Of a stretch of 64,000 nucleotides of DNA, positions 54,615-64,000 are shown one piece after another. Made by a program: the position numbers and the translations under genes. The stretch lies in contig LN890288.1 in NCBI GenBank assembly GCA_900016775.1, positions 186,001 to 250,000 of the forward strand, read 5' to 3'. The notes under the pieces were generated by a model, which ran no database searches, was not told the origin of the DNA, and saw only the letters and a list, made by a program, of their open reading frames with translations. The stretch is from Serratia symbiotica. GTDB lineage: Bacteria; Pseudomonadota; Gammaproteobacteria; Enterobacterales; Enterobacteriaceae. Every line of letters starts with the position of its first letter. The stretch's first letter is position 1.

Positions 54615-54861
54615 TATTATCCGTACTTTACAAGGACGTGTTATTAGTAATAAAATGGAAAAATCAATAGTAGTTTCTATTGAACGTAAAGTAAAACATA
54701 TAATATATGGAAAGTTTGTTAAACGTACTACTAAGTTACATGTACATGATAAGAATAATGAATGTTGTATTGGTGATACAGTAGAAATTCGTGAATGTCG
54801 CCCATTATCTAAAACTAAATCTTGGGTATTAGTACGTATTATAAATAAAGCGATTATATAA
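54607..54861 (+). CDS. rpsQ: 30S ribosomal protein S17
   Basis: S17 is a primary 16S rRNA-binding protein. The 84-residue product is close to E. coli S17: [20 protein letters not shown] and [19 protein letters not shown]. It is the last gene of the S10 operon, followed by a terminator hairpin and the spc promoter, as in E. coli. Confidence 0.97.
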   Translation: MIDIIRTLQGRVISNKMEKSIVVSIERKVKHIIYGKFVKRTTKLHVHDKNNECCIGDTVEIRECRPLSKTKSWVLVRIINKAII

Positions 54862-54883
54862 TAAAATAATCATTTATTAATTT

Positions 54884-54919
54884 AATTAACGGCTCAAAAT
54901 TAATGAGCCGTTAATTTTT
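54884..54919 (+). terminator. S10/spc operon boundary terminator
   Basis: A 13-bp perfect stem with AACGGCTCA and TGAGCCGTT, a seven-base loop and a TTTTT tail lies 22 bp after rpsQ. It lies at the boundary between the S10 and spc operons, a conserved position. The G/C pairs mark it out from the A/T background. Confidence 0.88.
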
Positions 54920-54920
54920 C

Positions 54921-54949
54921 TATCCTTACGTTATAAGCAGTGTTATAAT
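54921..54949 (+). promoter_or_regulatory. spc operon promoter
   Basis: TATCCTTACG, then AAGCAGTGTTATAAT, lies right after the S10 terminator. The -10 box TATAAT is at 54944-54949. From memory E. coli Pspc reads TATCCTTGAAGCGGTGTTATAAT, so the similarity includes the spacer. The -35 is weak, as in E. coli. It should drive rplN to secY. Confidence 0.75.
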
Positions 54950-55036
54950 AAAAAAATTTAATAAAAAATAATTTTTATTAATATAAATATTTCTTATATT
55001 TTAAAGTTAATTATTAAAATTAATGAGGTATAATAA

Positions 55037-55408
55037 GTGATTCAAGAACAAACTATATTAAATGTTGCTGATAATTCTGGTGCACGTCGTGTAATGTGTA
55101 TTAAAGTTTTAGGTGGATCACGTCGTCGTTATGCAGGTATTGGTGATATTATAAAAATTTCTATCAAAGAAGCTATTCCTCGTGGTAAAGTTAAAAAAGG
55201 TGAAGTATTAAAAGCAGTTGTAGTTCGTACTAAAAAAGGTATACGTCGTATGGACGGTTCTGTTATTCGTTTTGATAATAATGCATGTGTTATTTTAAAT
55301 AACAGTACTGAAGTTCCTATAGGTACACGTATTTTTGGACCAGTTACTCGTGAATTACGTAATGAAAAATTTATGAAAATTATTTCTTTAGCACCGGAAG
55401 TACTTTAA
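55037..55408 (+). CDS. rplN: 50S ribosomal protein L14 (GTG start)
   Basis: L14 is a 50S interface protein. The 123-residue product is almost identical to E. coli L14: [20 protein letters not shown] and [12 protein letters not shown]. The start codon is GTG at 55037 with GAGG upstream; no ATG fits. It opens the spc operon 88 bp after the -10 box. rplX follows after 11 bp. Confidence 0.97.
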   Translation: MIQEQTILNVADNSGARRVMCIKVLGGSRRRYAGIGDIIKISIKEAIPRGKVKKGEVLKAVVVRTKKGIRRMDGSVIRFDNNACVILNNSTEVPIGTRIFGPVTRELRNEKFMKIISLAPEVL

Positions 55409-55419
55409 GGAAAGATATT

Positions 55420-55734
55420 ATGGCATCAAAAATTCGTAATTCAGATAAAGTTATAGTAATTACTGGAAAAGATAAGGGTAAATGTGGTAAAGTAAAAAAG
55501 ATTTTATCTTGTAATAAAGTGATTATTGAGGGTATTAATATAGTTAAAAAACATCAAAAACCAATTCAAAATCAAAAAAAAATAGGTGGTATTATTTTAA
55601 AAGAAGCTGCAATTCATATATCTAATATTGCTCTTTTTAATATAAATACTGGTAAAGCTGACCGTGTAGGATTTAGATTTGAAAATAATAAAAAAGTTCG
55701 TTTTTTTAAATCTACTAATATAACTATTAAGTAA
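55420..55734 (+). CDS. rplX: 50S ribosomal protein L24
   Basis: L24 is an early 50S assembly protein. The 104-residue product has the KOW motif [20 protein letters not shown] and [12 protein letters not shown], like E. coli. AAGGAAAG precedes the ATG. rplE follows after 14 bp. The S8 control site of E. coli lies near the rplX-rplE junction; I cannot confirm it by eye. Confidence 0.95.
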   Translation: MASKIRNSDKVIVITGKDKGKCGKVKKILSCNKVIIEGINIVKKHQKPIQNQKKIGGIILKEAAIHISNIALFNINTGKADRVGFRFENNKKVRFFKSTNITIK

Positions 55735-55748
55735 TTTGGAATAATAAG

Positions 55749-56288
55749 ATGGTTAAACTTCATGATTACTACAAAGATGAAGTAGTTAAAAAATTGATGT
55801 TTCAGTTTAATTATAGTTCTTTTATGCAAGTGCCTCGAATTAATAAAATTACATTAAATATGGGTCTTGGTAAAACTATTACTGATAAAAAATTTTTGGA
55901 AAATGCAGTAACAGATTTAACAGCAATTTCTGGACAAAAACCATTAATTACTAAAGCTCGTAAATCTGTTGCAGGATTTAAAATTCGACAAGGTTATCCA
56001 ATTGGATGTAAAGTTACTTTACGTGGAAAACGTATGTGGGAATTTTTAGAGCGTCTTATTTTTATTGCTATTCCACGTATACGAGATTTTCGTGGTTTAT
56101 CTATAAAGTCATTTGATGGTTATGGTAATTATAGTATAGGTATACGTGAACAAATTATTTTTCCAGAAATAAATTATGATAAAATTAACCATTTATATGG
56201 TTTAGATATTACTATAACTACTACTGCAAAATCTAATAATGAAGGTTATGCACTGTTGGCTGCGATTAATTTTCCATTTAAAAAATAA
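55749..56288 (+). CDS. rplE: 50S ribosomal protein L5
   Basis: L5 binds 5S rRNA in the central protuberance. The 179-residue protein equals E. coli L5, with [36 protein letters not shown] and [18 protein letters not shown]. It is preceded by TTTGGAATAA and followed by rpsN after 14 bp. Confidence 0.97.
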   Translation: MVKLHDYYKDEVVKKLMFQFNYSSFMQVPRINKITLNMGLGKTITDKKFLENAVTDLTAISGQKPLITKARKSVAGFKIRQGYPIGCKVTLRGKRMWEFLERLIFIAIPRIRDFRGLSIKSFDGYGNYSIGIREQIIFPEINYDKINHLYGLDITITTTAKSNNEGYALLAAINFPFKK

Positions 56289-56302
56289 TATAGGATTAAT
56301 TT

Positions 56303-56608
56303 ATGGCCAAACAATCAATGAAAGCACGCGAAGTTAAACGTACAAAATTAATTAATAAATTTTTTAAAAAACGAGCTAAATTAAAAGTAATTATTTCTGA
56401 TATTAATGTATCCAATGAGATTAAATGGAATGCAGTGCTTAAATTACAAACTTTTCCTCGTGATTCTAGTCCATCTCGTCAAAGAAATCGTTGTCGACAA
56501 ACTGGGCGACCACATGGTTATGTAGGGAAATTTGGTTTAAGTAGAATAAAATTACGTGAAGCTATGATGCGTGGTGAAGTACCAGGATTAAAAAAAGCTA
56601 GTTGGTAA
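56303..56608 (+). CDS. rpsN: 30S ribosomal protein S14
   Basis: S14 is a 30S head protein. The 101-residue product is the long, zinc-free (C-minus) form as in E. coli: [16 protein letters not shown] and [19 protein letters not shown]. The four Cys of the zinc form are absent. TAGGAT precedes the ATG. rpsH follows after 30 bp. Confidence 0.97.
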   Translation: MAKQSMKAREVKRTKLINKFFKKRAKLKVIISDINVSNEIKWNAVLKLQTFPRDSSPSRQRNRCRQTGRPHGYVGKFGLSRIKLREAMMRGEVPGLKKASW

Positions 56609-56638
56609 TTGCTAATTGAATTATGGGAGTAAAAATAG

Positions 56639-57031
56639 ATGAGTATGCAAGATCCAATTGCAGATATGTTAACTCGTATCCGAAATGGACAATCTGCTAG
56701 TAAAATTGCAGTTATTATGCCCTCTTCTAAATTAAAAGTAGCAATTTCTATTGTTTTAAAGAAAGAGGGATTTATTAAAAATTTTAAAATTGAAGGTAAT
56801 ATTAAACCTATTTTAAGTTTAGAATTAAAATATTTTCAAGGTAATCCAGTAATAGAAAATATTAAACGTATTAGTCGTCCTGGTTTACGTATTTATAAAA
56901 AAGCAAATAAAATACCTAAAATTATGGCTGGTTTAGGTATCGTAATTATTTCTACTTCTCAAGGTGTTATGACTGATCGTATAGCTCGTAAAATTGGTCT
57001 TGGTGGTGAAATTATGTGTTATGTAGCTTAA
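56639..57031 (+). CDS. rpsH: 30S ribosomal protein S8
   Basis: S8 binds the central domain of 16S rRNA and in E. coli also represses the spc operon. The 130-residue product equals E. coli: [18 protein letters not shown] at the start and [20 protein letters not shown] near the end. TGGGAGT precedes the ATG. rplF follows after 14 bp. Confidence 0.97.
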   Translation: MSMQDPIADMLTRIRNGQSASKIAVIMPSSKLKVAISIVLKKEGFIKNFKIEGNIKPILSLELKYFQGNPVIENIKRISRPGLRIYKKANKIPKIMAGLGIVIISTSQGVMTDRIARKIGLGGEIMCYVA

Positions 57032-57045
57032 TTCTGGAGGAAAGG

Positions 57046-57579
57046 ATGTCTCGTATTGCAAAAGTGCCTATTTTAATTCCTGATAATGTAAAAGTGACAA
57101 TTTCTGGTCAATTTGTTTCTATTAAAGGAAAAAATGGTGAATTAACTCGTATTATTCATAATTCTGTAATTATAAAACATGAAATAAATAAATTATTTTT
57201 TTTTCCATGTAAAAAATTTTCTAACTCTTGGGCTCAAGCAGGTACTACACGTGCATTATTAAATTTAATGATTATTGGTGTTACTAAAGGTTTTACTAAA
57301 AATCTTCAATTATTCGGTGTAGGTTATCGTGCTATTGTAAAAGATAATATATTAAATTTATCTTTAGGTTATTCTCATATTATTAAATATCAGTTACCAA
57401 AAGGTATTATTGCTGAATGTCAAAATCAAACTGAAATTATTTTAAAAGGCGCAGATAAGCAAATGATTGGTCAAGTTGCTGCAAATTTACGAGCTTATCG
57501 ACGTCCTGAACCTTATAAAGGTAAAGGTATTCGTTACGCAACTGAAATTGTGCGTATTAAAGAAGCTAAAAAGAAGTAA
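57046..57579 (+). CDS. rplF: 50S ribosomal protein L6
   Basis: L6 lies near the GTPase centre of the 50S. I start it at ATG 57046 (MSRIAKVPI), behind GGAGGAAAGG, which gives 177 residues as in E. coli; an in-frame codon at 57016 overlaps rps[22 protein letters not shown] and [15 protein letters not shown] are conserved. Its N-terminal half is more diverged than most ribosomal proteins here. Confidence 0.96.
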   Translation: MSRIAKVPILIPDNVKVTISGQFVSIKGKNGELTRIIHNSVIIKHEINKLFFFPCKKFSNSWAQAGTTRALLNLMIIGVTKGFTKNLQLFGVGYRAIVKDNILNLSLGYSHIIKYQLPKGIIAECQNQTEIILKGADKQMIGQVAANLRAYRRPEPYKGKGIRYATEIVRIKEAKKK

Positions 57580-57594
57580 GGTAATAATAATACT

Positions 57595-57948
57595 ATGGAT
57601 AAGAAATTTGCTCGTCTTCGTCGAGCGACTCGTGTACGTCGTAAATTTATCGAATTAGGTGCAATTCGTTTGGTGGTACATCGTACTCCACGTCATATAT
57701 ATGCACAAATAATTAATTCAAATAATTCTGAAACGTTAATATCTGCTTCTACTGTAGAAAAAGTTATTAGTAAAAAATTTAAATATTCTGGTAACAAAGA
57801 TGCAGCTATAATTATAGGTCAAGTAATAGCTGAGAGAGCGTTACATAAAGGAATTAAAAAAGTTTCTTTTGATCGTTCTGGTTTCAAATATCATGGTCGA
57901 ATCAAAGTATTAGCAGATTCTGCTCGTAAATTTGGCCTTCAGTTCTAA
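57595..57948 (+). CDS. rplR: 50S ribosomal protein L18
   Basis: L18 binds 5S rRNA with L5. The 117-residue protein equals E. coli L18 in length, with [32 protein letters not shown] and [20 protein letters not shown]. rpsE follows after 15 bp. Confidence 0.97.
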   Translation: MDKKFARLRRATRVRRKFIELGAIRLVVHRTPRHIYAQIINSNNSETLISASTVEKVISKKFKYSGNKDAAIIIGQVIAERALHKGIKKVSFDRSGFKYHGRIKVLADSARKFGLQF

Positions 57949-57963
57949 GGAAAATTTCAGATT

Positions 57964-58464
57964 ATGAATGTTGAAAAACACACTGGTGAACTACAGGAAA
58001 AATTAATTTCAGTAAATCGTGTATCTAAAACTGTAAAAGGTGGTCGTATTTTTAGTTTTACTGCATTAACTGTTGTTGGTGATGGTAATGGTCGTGTTGG
58101 TTTTGGTTATGGTAAAGCACGTGAGGTTCCAGCAGCAATTCAAAAAGCAATGGAAAAAGCTCGTCGTAATATTATTAATATTTCATTAAATGTTGGTAGT
58201 ACTTTACAACATTCTGTAACAGGTGCTCATACAGGTTCATATGTTTTTATGAAACCTGCTTATGCAGGTACTGGTATTATTGCAGGTGGTGCAATGCGTG
58301 CTGTTTTGGAAGTTGCTGGAATACATAATGTATTAGCTAAAACTTATGGTTCTACTAATCCAATTAATGTAGTTCGTGCAACTATTAATGCTTTAATTCA
58401 TATGAAATCTCCAGAGATTATTGCTGCTAAACGTAATAAATCTATTGAAGATATTTTAGGGTAA
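57964..58464 (+). CDS. rpsE: 30S ribosomal protein S5
   Basis: S5 helps decoding accuracy and mRNA helicase activity. The 166-residue protein (E. coli 167) has [39 protein letters not shown] and [27 protein letters not shown] precedes the ATG. rpmD follows after 8 bp. Confidence 0.97.
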   Translation: MNVEKHTGELQEKLISVNRVSKTVKGGRIFSFTALTVVGDGNGRVGFGYGKAREVPAAIQKAMEKARRNIINISLNVGSTLQHSVTGAHTGSYVFMKPAYAGTGIIAGGAMRAVLEVAGIHNVLAKTYGSTNPINVVRATINALIHMKSPEIIAAKRNKSIEDILG

Positions 58465-58472
58465 AATACTCT

Positions 58473-58652
58473 ATGATTAAAATTATTAAAATAACACAAA
58501 TTCGTAGTTCTATTGGTTGTTTACCTAAACATAAAGCTACGATTATAGGTTTAGGTTTACGTCATATTGGTCATGTTGTAAAACATGAAGATACTTTTTC
58601 TATTCGTGGTATGATTAATTTAGTTTCTTATATGATTAAGATTGAGGAGTAA
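58473..58652 (+). CDS. rpmD: 50S ribosomal protein L30
   Basis: L30 is a small 50S protein. The 59-residue product ([15 protein letters not shown], then [19 protein letters not shown]) matches E. coli L30 in length and pattern. It lies in its usual place between rpsE (8 bp) and rplO (3 bp). Some bacteria have lost L30; here it is intact. Confidence 0.95.
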   Translation: MIKIIKITQIRSSIGCLPKHKATIIGLGLRHIGHVVKHEDTFSIRGMINLVSYMIKIEE

Positions 58653-58655
58653 TAG

Positions 58656-59090
58656 ATGTATTTAAATACTCTTTCTCCAGCTAATGGAGCTAAGCATAAT
58701 AAAAAACGTATAGGTCGTGGTATTGGTTCTGGTTTAGGAAAAACTTGTGGACGTGGACATAAAGGTCAAAAATCTCGTTCTGGTAGTAAAATACGTCGAG
58801 GTTTTGAAGGTGGTCAAATGCCTTTATATAGGCGTATACCAAAATTCGGTTTTATTTCACGTAAATCAAAACTTAAAGCAGAAGTACGTTTATCTGAATT
58901 ATCTATAATAAAAAATAATATTATTGATTTAAATGTATTAAAATTTTCTAATATTATTAATACTAATATTAAATATGTAAAAATTATACTTTCTGGTAAA
59001 ATAACTAATTCAGTAATTATACGTGGTCTGCATGTTACTAAAGGTGCTCGTTCTGCTATTGAAGCTGTTAATGGTAAAATTGAGGAATAA
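58656..59090 (+). CDS. rplO: 50S ribosomal protein L15
   Basis: L15 is a late 50S assembly protein. The 144-residue protein (E. coli 144) has [20 protein letters not shown] and [18 protein letters not shown]. The C-terminal half is A/T-biased but complete. GAGGAG overlaps the rpmD stop. secY follows after 8 bp. Confidence 0.96.
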   Translation: MYLNTLSPANGAKHNKKRIGRGIGSGLGKTCGRGHKGQKSRSGSKIRRGFEGGQMPLYRRIPKFGFISRKSKLKAEVRLSELSIIKNNIIDLNVLKFSNIINTNIKYVKIILSGKITNSVIIRGLHVTKGARSAIEAVNGKIEE

Positions 59091-59098
59091 ATAATTTT

Positions 59099-60430
59099 AT
59101 GGTTAAACAACTTGGATTAGATTTTCAAAGTACAAAAGGTGGATTAAATGAATTAAAAAATAGACTTTTTTTTGTAATGAGTGCATTAATTGTTTTTCGT
59201 ATTGGTTCTTTTATTCCAATTCCTGGTATTAATTCTATTGTTCTAACTAAATTTCTTGAGCAACAAAAAGGCACTATTATTGAAATGTTTAATATGTTTT
59301 CTGGTGGTGCTCTTAGTCGTGCTTCTATTTTTGCATTAGGTATTATGCCGTATATTTCAGCATCAATTATTATTCAATTATTAACAGTAATTCATCCAGT
59401 ATTAGCGGAAATAAAAAAAGAAGGTAGTATAGGTCGTTGTAAAATTAATCAATATATTAGATATTGTACATTAATATTAGCTATATTTCAATCTATTGGA
59501 ATTGCTATTGGTCTACCTAATATGCCTGGTATGCAGGGATTAATAATAAATCCAGGTTTTTCATTTTATTTTACTGCGGTAGTTAGTTTAGTAACTGGAA
59601 CAATATTTTTAATGTGGTTAGGTGGTCAAATTACAGAACGTGGTATAGGTAATGGTATTTCAATTATTATTTTTGCAGGTATTGTAGCAGGACTTCCACC
59701 TGCAGTAGCTCATACTATTGAACAAGCTAGACAGGGTGATTTACATTTTTTATTATTAATATTAATTTTAATATTAATTTTTATAGTAACTTTTCTTGTT
59801 ATTTTTATAGAACGTGGTCAACGTCGTATTATTGTTAATTATGCAAAACGTCAACAAGGTCGTCGTATTTATGCTGCACAAAGTACACATTTACCATTAA
59901 AAGTAAATATGGCAGGTGTTATTCCAGCTATTTTTGCTTCTAGTATAATTTTATTTCCAGCTACTATTACATCTTGGTTTGGTGGAGGTACAAATTGGCA
60001 TTGGTTAACAATAATTTCTTTGTATTTACAACCAGGACAACCATTATATGTGTTACTTTATGCGACTTCAATTATTTTCTTTTGTTTTTTTTATACGGCA
60101 TTGGTTTTTAATCCTCGTGAAACAGCAGATAATTTAAAAAAATCTGGTGCTTTTCTTCCAGGAATTAGACCGGGAGAACAAACAGCAAAATATATAGATA
60201 AAGTTATGACACGTTTAACGTTTATTGGTGCAATGTATATTACTTTTATTTGTTTAATTCCAGAATTTATGCGTGATATTATGAGAGTACCATTTTATTT
60301 TGGAGGTACATCATTATTAATTGTAGTTGTTGTAATTATGGATTTTATGAGTCAAATACAAACTTTAATGATGTCTAGTCATTATGAGTCTGCTTTAAAA
60401 AAAGCAAATTTAAAAGGTTTTAATCGTTAA
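59099..60430 (+). CDS. secY: Protein translocase subunit SecY
   Basis: SecY is the channel of the Sec translocon. The 443-residue protein equals E. coli SecY in length and has ten hydrophobic segments, with [25 protein letters not shown] (plug region nearby), [18 protein letters not shown] and the cytoplasmic loop [20 protein letters not shown] that contacts SecA and the ribosome. It closes the protein-coding core of the spc operon, with rpmJ 35 bp later. Confidence 0.98.
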   Translation: MVKQLGLDFQSTKGGLNELKNRLFFVMSALIVFRIGSFIPIPGINSIVLTKFLEQQKGTIIEMFNMFSGGALSRASIFALGIMPYISASIIIQLLTVIHPVLAEIKKEGSIGRCKINQYIRYCTLILAIFQSIGIAIGLPNMPGMQGLIINPGFSFYFTAVVSLVTGTIFLMWLGGQITERGIGNGISIIIFAGIVAGLPPAVAHTIEQARQGDLHFLLLILILILIFIVTFLVIFIERGQRRIIVNYAKRQQGRRIYAAQSTHLPLKVNMAGVIPAIFASSIILFPATITSWFGGGTNWHWLTIISLYLQPGQPLYVLLYATSIIFFCFFYTALVFNPRETADNLKKSGAFLPGIRPGEQTAKYIDKVMTRLTFIGAMYITFICLIPEFMRDIMRVPFYFGGTSLLIVVVVIMDFMSQIQTLMMSSHYESALKKANLKGFNR

Positions 60431-60465
60431 ATAGAATTATTTTAGAAATTATAGAGAATCATATA

Positions 60466-60582
60466 ATGAAAGTACGTACTTCTGTAAAAAAATTATGTCG
60501 TAATTGTAAGATTGTTAAACGTAAAGGTGTTGTTTATATCACATGTACTGAAGAACCAAAACATAAACAACGTCAAGGTTAA
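60466..60582 (+). CDS. rpmJ: 50S ribosomal protein L36
   Basis: L36 is the smallest 50S protein. The 38-residue product ([20 protein letters not shown] and then [17 protein letters not shown]) keeps the zinc ligands Cys11, Cys14, Cys27 and His33. It follows secY as in E. coli. A start signal for rpsM should lie in the next 132 bp, where TAGGAGT is the only clear element. Confidence 0.95.
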   Translation: MKVRTSVKKLCRNCKIVKRKGVVYITCTEEPKHKQRQG

Positions 60583-60714
60583 TTATATAATATTTTTAAA
60601 AAATGGTTAATTAAATTAATTAGTAAATTTTTTATTTTATTGTAATGTTATTTTAATTTTATAAAATATATTTTTAATAATGAAATTTACTATATAAAAT
60701 AGTAGGAGTGAATA

Positions 60715-61071
60715 GTGGCTCGTATAGCAGGCATTAATATTCCTGATAATAAACATACTGTAATTGCATTAACATCAATTTTTGGAATTGGAAAAACTCA
60801 TTCACATTCTATATGTTTTTCTATGGGTATTCCTAAGCATGTTAAGATTAATGAATTATCTGAAGAGCAAATTGAAAAATTACGTGAAGCAGTTCTTAAA
60901 TTTACTATAGAAGGTGAATTACGTCGTAAAGTGACTTTAAACATTAAGCGTTTAATGGATCTTGGTACATATCGTGGTTTACGTCATCGTCGTGGTTTAC
61001 CAGTTCGAGGACAACGAACAAAAACTAACGCTCGTACCCGAAAGGGTCCACGTAAACCGATTAAAAAATAA
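60715..61071 (+). CDS. rpsM: 30S ribosomal protein S13 (GTG start)
   Basis: S13 lies in the 30S head and contacts the P-site tRNA and L5. The 118-residue product equals E. coli: [29 protein letters not shown] and [18 protein letters not shown] tail. The start is GTG, as in E. coli, behind TAGGAGTG. It opens the alpha operon. In E. coli S4 represses it through a pseudoknot in this leader; the 132-bp A/T-rich leader does not obviously keep it. Confidence 0.97.
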   Translation: MARIAGINIPDNKHTVIALTSIFGIGKTHSHSICFSMGIPKHVKINELSEEQIEKLREAVLKFTIEGELRRKVTLNIKRLMDLGTYRGLRHRRGLPVRGQRTKTNARTRKGPRKPIKK

Positions 61072-61087
61072 TCGGGGTAATTGAATA

Positions 61088-61477
61088 ATGGCAAAAATAC
61101 CTATTCGTACACGTAAGCGTATAAAAAAGCAAATTTCTGATGGTGTTGCTCATATTCATGCTTCCTTTAATAATACTATTGTAACTATTACTGATCGTCA
61201 GGGTAATGCTTTAGCTTGGGCAACATCTGGTGGTTCTGGTTTTCGTGGTTCTCGTAAGTCTACTCCTTTTGCAGCACAGGTTGCTGCAGAGCGTTGTGCT
61301 GATGCAGTAAAAGAATATAATATAAAAAATTTGGAAGTTATGGTTACAGGACCTGGTCCTGGTCGTGAATCTACTATCCGTGCTCTTAATGCAGCTGGTT
61401 TTCATATTACTAATATTTCTGATGTGACTCCAATTCCTTATAATGGTTGTCGTTCTCCGAAGAAACGTCGTGTATAA
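61088..61477 (+). CDS. rpsK: 30S ribosomal protein S11
   Basis: S11 forms part of the 30S platform. The 129-residue product has [37 protein letters not shown] and [18 protein letters not shown], nearly identical to E. coli. A ribosome binding site (CGGGGTAA) overlaps the end of rpsM. rpsD follows after 33 bp. Confidence 0.98.
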   Translation: MAKIPIRTRKRIKKQISDGVAHIHASFNNTIVTITDRQGNALAWATSGGSGFRGSRKSTPFAAQVAAERCADAVKEYNIKNLEVMVTGPGPGRESTIRALNAAGFHITNISDVTPIPYNGCRSPKKRRV

Positions 61478-61510
61478 TGCTACTATTTTTAGGATTACTG
61501 GGAAAAAAAA

Positions 61511-62131
61511 ATGGCAAGATATTTAGGTCCTAAGCTTAAGTTAAGTCGTCGTGAAGGAACAGATTTATTTCTAACATCTGGTGTGCGTACAATTGATTCA
61601 AAATGTAAAATTGATCAGTTACCTGGTCAACATGGTATTCGTAAATTACGTTTATCTGATTATGGTTTACAATTACGTGAAAAACAAAAAGTTAGACGTA
61701 TTTATGGTATTTTAGAACATCAATTTTATAATTATTATAAAAAGGCAGCACGTTTGAAAGGTAATACTGGTGCAAATTTATTACAATTATTAGAAGGTCG
61801 TTTAGATAATATTGTTTATCGTATGGGTTTTGGTGCTACACGTGCAGAAGCGCGTCAATTAGTTAATCATAAATCTATTATGGTAAATAAATATATTGTT
61901 AATATTTCTTCTTATCAAGTATTTCCAAATGATAGAATTAGTCTTTGTGATAAAGCTAAAAAACAATCTCGTATTAAAGCTGCTTTAGAATTATCTGAAC
62001 AACGAGAAAAATCAATTTGGTTAGAAGTTGATATACTTAAAATGGAAGGTATTTTCAAACGTATTCCAGAACGTAGTGATTTATCTTCCGATATTAATGA
62101 ACACCTGATTGTCGAGCTTTATTCTAAGTAA
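61511..62131 (+). CDS. rpsD: 30S ribosomal protein S4
   Basis: S4 nucleates 30S assembly and in E. coli represses the alpha operon. The 206-residue protein equals E. coli S4: [20 protein letters not shown], then [20 protein letters not shown] in the S4 domain and [11 protein letters not shown] at the end. No zinc Cys cluster is present. The last codons and the stop lie inside a hairpin conserved with E. coli. Confidence 0.98.
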   Translation: MARYLGPKLKLSRREGTDLFLTSGVRTIDSKCKIDQLPGQHGIRKLRLSDYGLQLREKQKVRRIYGILEHQFYNYYKKAARLKGNTGANLLQLLEGRLDNIVYRMGFGATRAEARQLVNHKSIMVNKYIVNISSYQVFPNDRISLCDKAKKQSRIKAALELSEQREKSIWLEVDILKMEGIFKRIPERSDLSSDINEHLIVELYSK

Positions 62132-62138
62132 AGCTCGA
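62112..62138 (+). promoter_or_regulatory. Hairpin over the rpsD stop codon
   Basis: A 10-bp perfect stem, TCGAGCTTTA with TAAAGCTCGA around TTCTAAG, includes the rpsD stop codon and is followed by GTTTT. E. coli, as I recall it, has CGAGCTTTACTCCAAGTAAAGCT at the same place. It may be a processing site or weak attenuator between rpsD and rpoA. Confidence 0.65.
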
Positions 62139-62159
62139 GTTTTAAAGAGAGGGTAAATA

Positions 62160-63149
62160 ATGAAGGGTTCTATAACAGAATTTCTTAAGCCACGTTTAGT
62201 AGATATTGAACAAATTAGTTTAACACATGCTAAAGTAACTTTAGAGCCTTTAGAGCGTGGTTTTGGTCATACTTTAGGTAATGCACTTCGTCGTATTCTT
62301 CTTTCATCTATGCCAGGTTGTGCAGTAACTGAAGTTGAAATTGATGGTGTATTACATGAATATAGTACAAAAGAGGGTGTACAAGAAGATATTTTAGAAA
62401 TTCTTTTAAATCTAAAAGGTTTAGCTGTAAGAGTTTTGGGAAAAGATGAAATAATACTTACTTTAAATAAACATGGTATTGGTCCTGTTACGGCTTCTAA
62501 TATCATTTATAATGGTGATGTTGAAATTATTAATCCTGAACATATTATTTGTCATTTAACTGATAAAAATGCTACGATTAATATGCGAATAAAAGTTCAG
62601 CGTGGTCGTGGTTATGTACCTGCTTCAAGTAGAATTCATTTTGAGGAAGATGAACATCCGATTGGTCATTTATTAGTTGATGCTTGTTTTAGTCCTGTAG
62701 AACGTATTTCTTATAATGTTGAAGCAGCTCGTGTAGAACAACGTACTGATTTAGATAAATTAATAATTGAAATAGAAACTAATGGTACTATTGATCCTGA
62801 AGAAGCAATACGTCGTGCAGCAACTATATTAGCTGAACAATTAGAAGCATTTATTGATTTACGTGATGTACATCAACCAGAAATTAAAGAAGAAAAACCA
62901 GAGTTTGATCCAATTCTTTTACGTCCTGTAGATGATTTAGAATTAACTGTTCGTTCTGCTAATTGTTTAAAAGCAGAAGCTATTCATTATATTGGTGATT
63001 TAGTACAACGTACTGAGGTAGAATTATTAAAAACACCAAATTTAGGTAAAAAATCTCTTACTGAAATTAAAGATATATTAGCATCAAAAAATTTATCTTT
63101 AGGTACACGTTTAGAAAATTGGCCTCCGAAAAGTATTATTGATGGATAA
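62160..63149 (+). CDS. rpoA: RNA polymerase alpha subunit
   Basis: Alpha nucleates RNA polymerase assembly and contacts UP elements and activators. The 329-residue protein equals E. coli. The N-terminal domain has [20 protein letters not shown], and the C-terminal domain (about 250-329) has [20 protein letters not shown] and [16 protein letters not shown]. The basic surface for UP elements looks kept. AGAGAGGGTAA precedes the ATG. rplQ follows after 41 bp. Confidence 0.98.
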   Translation: MKGSITEFLKPRLVDIEQISLTHAKVTLEPLERGFGHTLGNALRRILLSSMPGCAVTEVEIDGVLHEYSTKEGVQEDILEILLNLKGLAVRVLGKDEIILTLNKHGIGPVTASNIIYNGDVEIINPEHIICHLTDKNATINMRIKVQRGRGYVPASSRIHFEEDEHPIGHLLVDACFSPVERISYNVEAARVEQRTDLDKLIIEIETNGTIDPEEAIRRAATILAEQLEAFIDLRDVHQPEIKEEKPEFDPILLRPVDDLELTVRSANCLKAEAIHYIGDLVQRTEVELLKTPNLGKKSLTEIKDILASKNLSLGTRLENWPPKSIIDG

Positions 63150-63190
63150 TGAAAATATAAATAAAAATTTTTATTAAAAAGGATAAAATT

Positions 63191-63562
63191 ATGCGTCATC
63201 GCAAAAGTGGTCGTCAATTTAATCGTACTAGAAGTCATCGAAAAGCCATGTTTAGAAATATGGCTAGTTCTTTAGTTCGTTATGAAATTATTAAAACCAC
63301 TTTATTAAAAGCTAAAGAACTTCGACGTGTTATTGAACCATTAATTACTCTCTCTAAAATTAGTACGATTTCTAATCGTCGTTTAGTATTTTCTTGTATT
63401 CGAAATAATGAAATTGTATCAAAATTATTTAATAAACTTGGTCCACATTTTTTACATAGAAAAGGAGGTTATACTCGTATTTTAAAATGTGGTTTTCGTA
63501 TAGGTGATAATTCACCAATGGCATATATTGAATTAGTTGATCGATCTAATTTTAAACAATAA
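63191..63562 (+). CDS. rplQ: 50S ribosomal protein L17
   Basis: L17 is a 50S protein near the tunnel exit. The 123-residue product (E. coli 127) begins [20 protein letters not shown] and has [18 protein letters not shown] and [20 protein letters not shown]. It lacks only the short E. coli C-terminal tail. AAGGAT precedes the ATG. It ends the alpha operon and is followed by a terminator. Confidence 0.97.
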   Translation: MRHRKSGRQFNRTRSHRKAMFRNMASSLVRYEIIKTTLLKAKELRRVIEPLITLSKISTISNRRLVFSCIRNNEIVSKLFNKLGPHFLHRKGGYTRILKCGFRIGDNSPMAYIELVDRSNFKQ

Positions 63563-63581
63563 TAAAAATATAAATTTATTT

Positions 63582-63633
63582 ATTAACACGTAAATATTTA
63601 AAATTATTTAAGTTTTTGCGTGTTAATTTTATT
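63582..63633 (+). terminator. Terminator after rplQ
   Basis: A 9-bp perfect stem, ATTAACACG with CGTGTTAAT (63582-63590 and 63619-63627), can be extended inward by a G-T pair and three A-T pairs. TTTTATTAAT follows. It starts 19 bp after the rplQ stop. It separates the alpha operon from the convergent gene at the window edge. Confidence 0.7.
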
Positions 63634-63711
63634 AATATTATATAAAATTAAATATATTATATAATCAATATTAAATTAAATTATTAATATTTTTATATTT
63701 TTAAATGTAAT

Positions 63712-64000
63712 TTATTTTTTATTTGTTAAGTTAATTAATATATTTTTATTTATTTTTATTGGATATTTTAATTTTTCAAGAGTTAATTTGATTTCTGGTG
63801 TCATAAGATTTTTTAATATAATATATATTTTTAATATAAGATTATATATTGGATAATCAAATTTTTTGATATATTTTTCTTCTCGTAAAATTGTTATAAG
63901 ATTCATAAATACAGTTTTATTAAAAAGATGAGAAATATTAATATTATGAATTATAGATATTTTTTTTGCTAAAATACGATTTTCTTTTTCTAATATATTT
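63712..64000 (-). CDS. 3' end of an unidentified gene (5' end outside window)
   Basis: An open frame enters from the right edge and ends at TAA 63712, giving 95 codons. An internal ATG at 63906 is probably not the start, since the frame stays open to 64000 (ILEKENRILAKKISIIHN upstream). The visible part is Lys/Ile/Leu/Asn-rich and probably helical, ending LTLEKLKYPIKINKN and then ILINLTNKK. I compared it with HolA, Fmt, GlyS, ValS and others from memory without a convincing match. It is likely a real C-terminus, as it is convergent with rplQ and close to its terminator. Confidence 0.55.
   Translation of the reverse strand, partial: NILEKENRILAKKISIIHNINISHLFNKTVFMNLITILREEKYIKKFDYPIYNLILKIYIILKNLMTPEIKLTLEKLKYPIKINKNILINLTNKK

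Noticed and set aside
57016..57045. Longer L6 frame starting in rpsH
   Set aside because: It overlaps the rpsH end; ATG 57046 behind GGAGGAAAGG gives the exact L6 length.
63712..63906. A complete 64-residue small protein after rplQ
   Set aside because: The frame is open beyond its ATG up to the window edge, so it is better read as the end of a longer gene.

Overview
This window looks like part of the chromosome of a strongly reduced, very A+T-rich gammaproteobacterium, most likely an obligate insect endosymbiont derived from Enterobacterales. Almost every protein aligns by eye along its length with its Escherichia coli counterpart, and many gene blocks keep the E. coli order: ffh-rpsP-rimM-trmD-rplS, tusDCB-rpsL-rpsG-fusA, rpsU-dnaG-rpoD with tRNA-Ile(CAU), rpmF-fabHDG-acpP-fabF-mltG-tmk-holB, and the S10, spc and alpha ribosomal operons. 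Coding sequence uses A/T-ending codons, long spacers are nearly pure A/T, and genes expected at certain sites are missing (tufA after fusA, plsX before fabH, cysI/cysH near cysJ, lapB after lapA). There are no insertion sequences, prophage genes or CRISPR arrays. I cannot assign a genus.

Layout. 1-5.7 kb (minus strand): rluD (cut by the window edge), rplS, trmD, rimM, rpsP, ffh, dusA. 6.1-10.3 kb: glnS, then the potassium-efflux pair kefG-kefB. 11.7-16.4 kb: tusDCB and the str operon (rpsL, rpsG, fusA). 16.4-20.9 kb (minus): tRNA-Ile(CAU), rpoD, dnaG, rpsU, with the rpsU-dnaG terminator kept. 21.3-28.9 kb: tsaD, cca, a decayed 1.3-kb stretch, yqjA, cysS, tRNA-Ser(GGA), ndh. 29-36.6 kb: ptsG, gshB, ruvX, a remodelled cysJ, gltP. 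37.4-46 kb: rpmF, a plsX pseudogene, fabH, fabD, fabG, acpP, fabF, mltG, tmk, holB. 46-49.5 kb: trkH, sodA, lapA. 49.9-63.6 kb: an almost unbroken run of ribosomal protein genes with secY and rpoA. The last 0.3 kb holds the end of an unidentified minus-strand gene.

Together the genes cover translation (ribosomal proteins, EF-G, two aminoacyl-tRNA synthetases, tRNA thiolation, t6A, dihydrouridine and m1G modification, CCA addition), primary transcription factors (sigma-70, RNA polymerase alpha), replication priming and clamp loading, type II fatty-acid synthesis, glucose and glutamate/aspartate import, NADH oxidation, glutathione synthesis, and potassium balance (TrkH uptake, KefB/KefG efflux).

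The most interesting observations are eroded domains inside otherwise intact proteins. CysJ has lost about 74 residues, including its FMN phosphate-binding loop, but keeps its FAD/NADPH half. DnaG has Arg in place of a zinc-ligand His. Cca has lost its HD-domain metal site. The plsX pseudogene can be aligned codon by codon across a CAA-to-TAA nonsense change. Several E. coli regulatory elements are still readable (rpsU-dnaG terminator, spc promoter and S10/spc terminator, acpP leader, rpsD-rpoA hairpin), while the S10 leader looks eroded. I found no undescribed multi-gene system.
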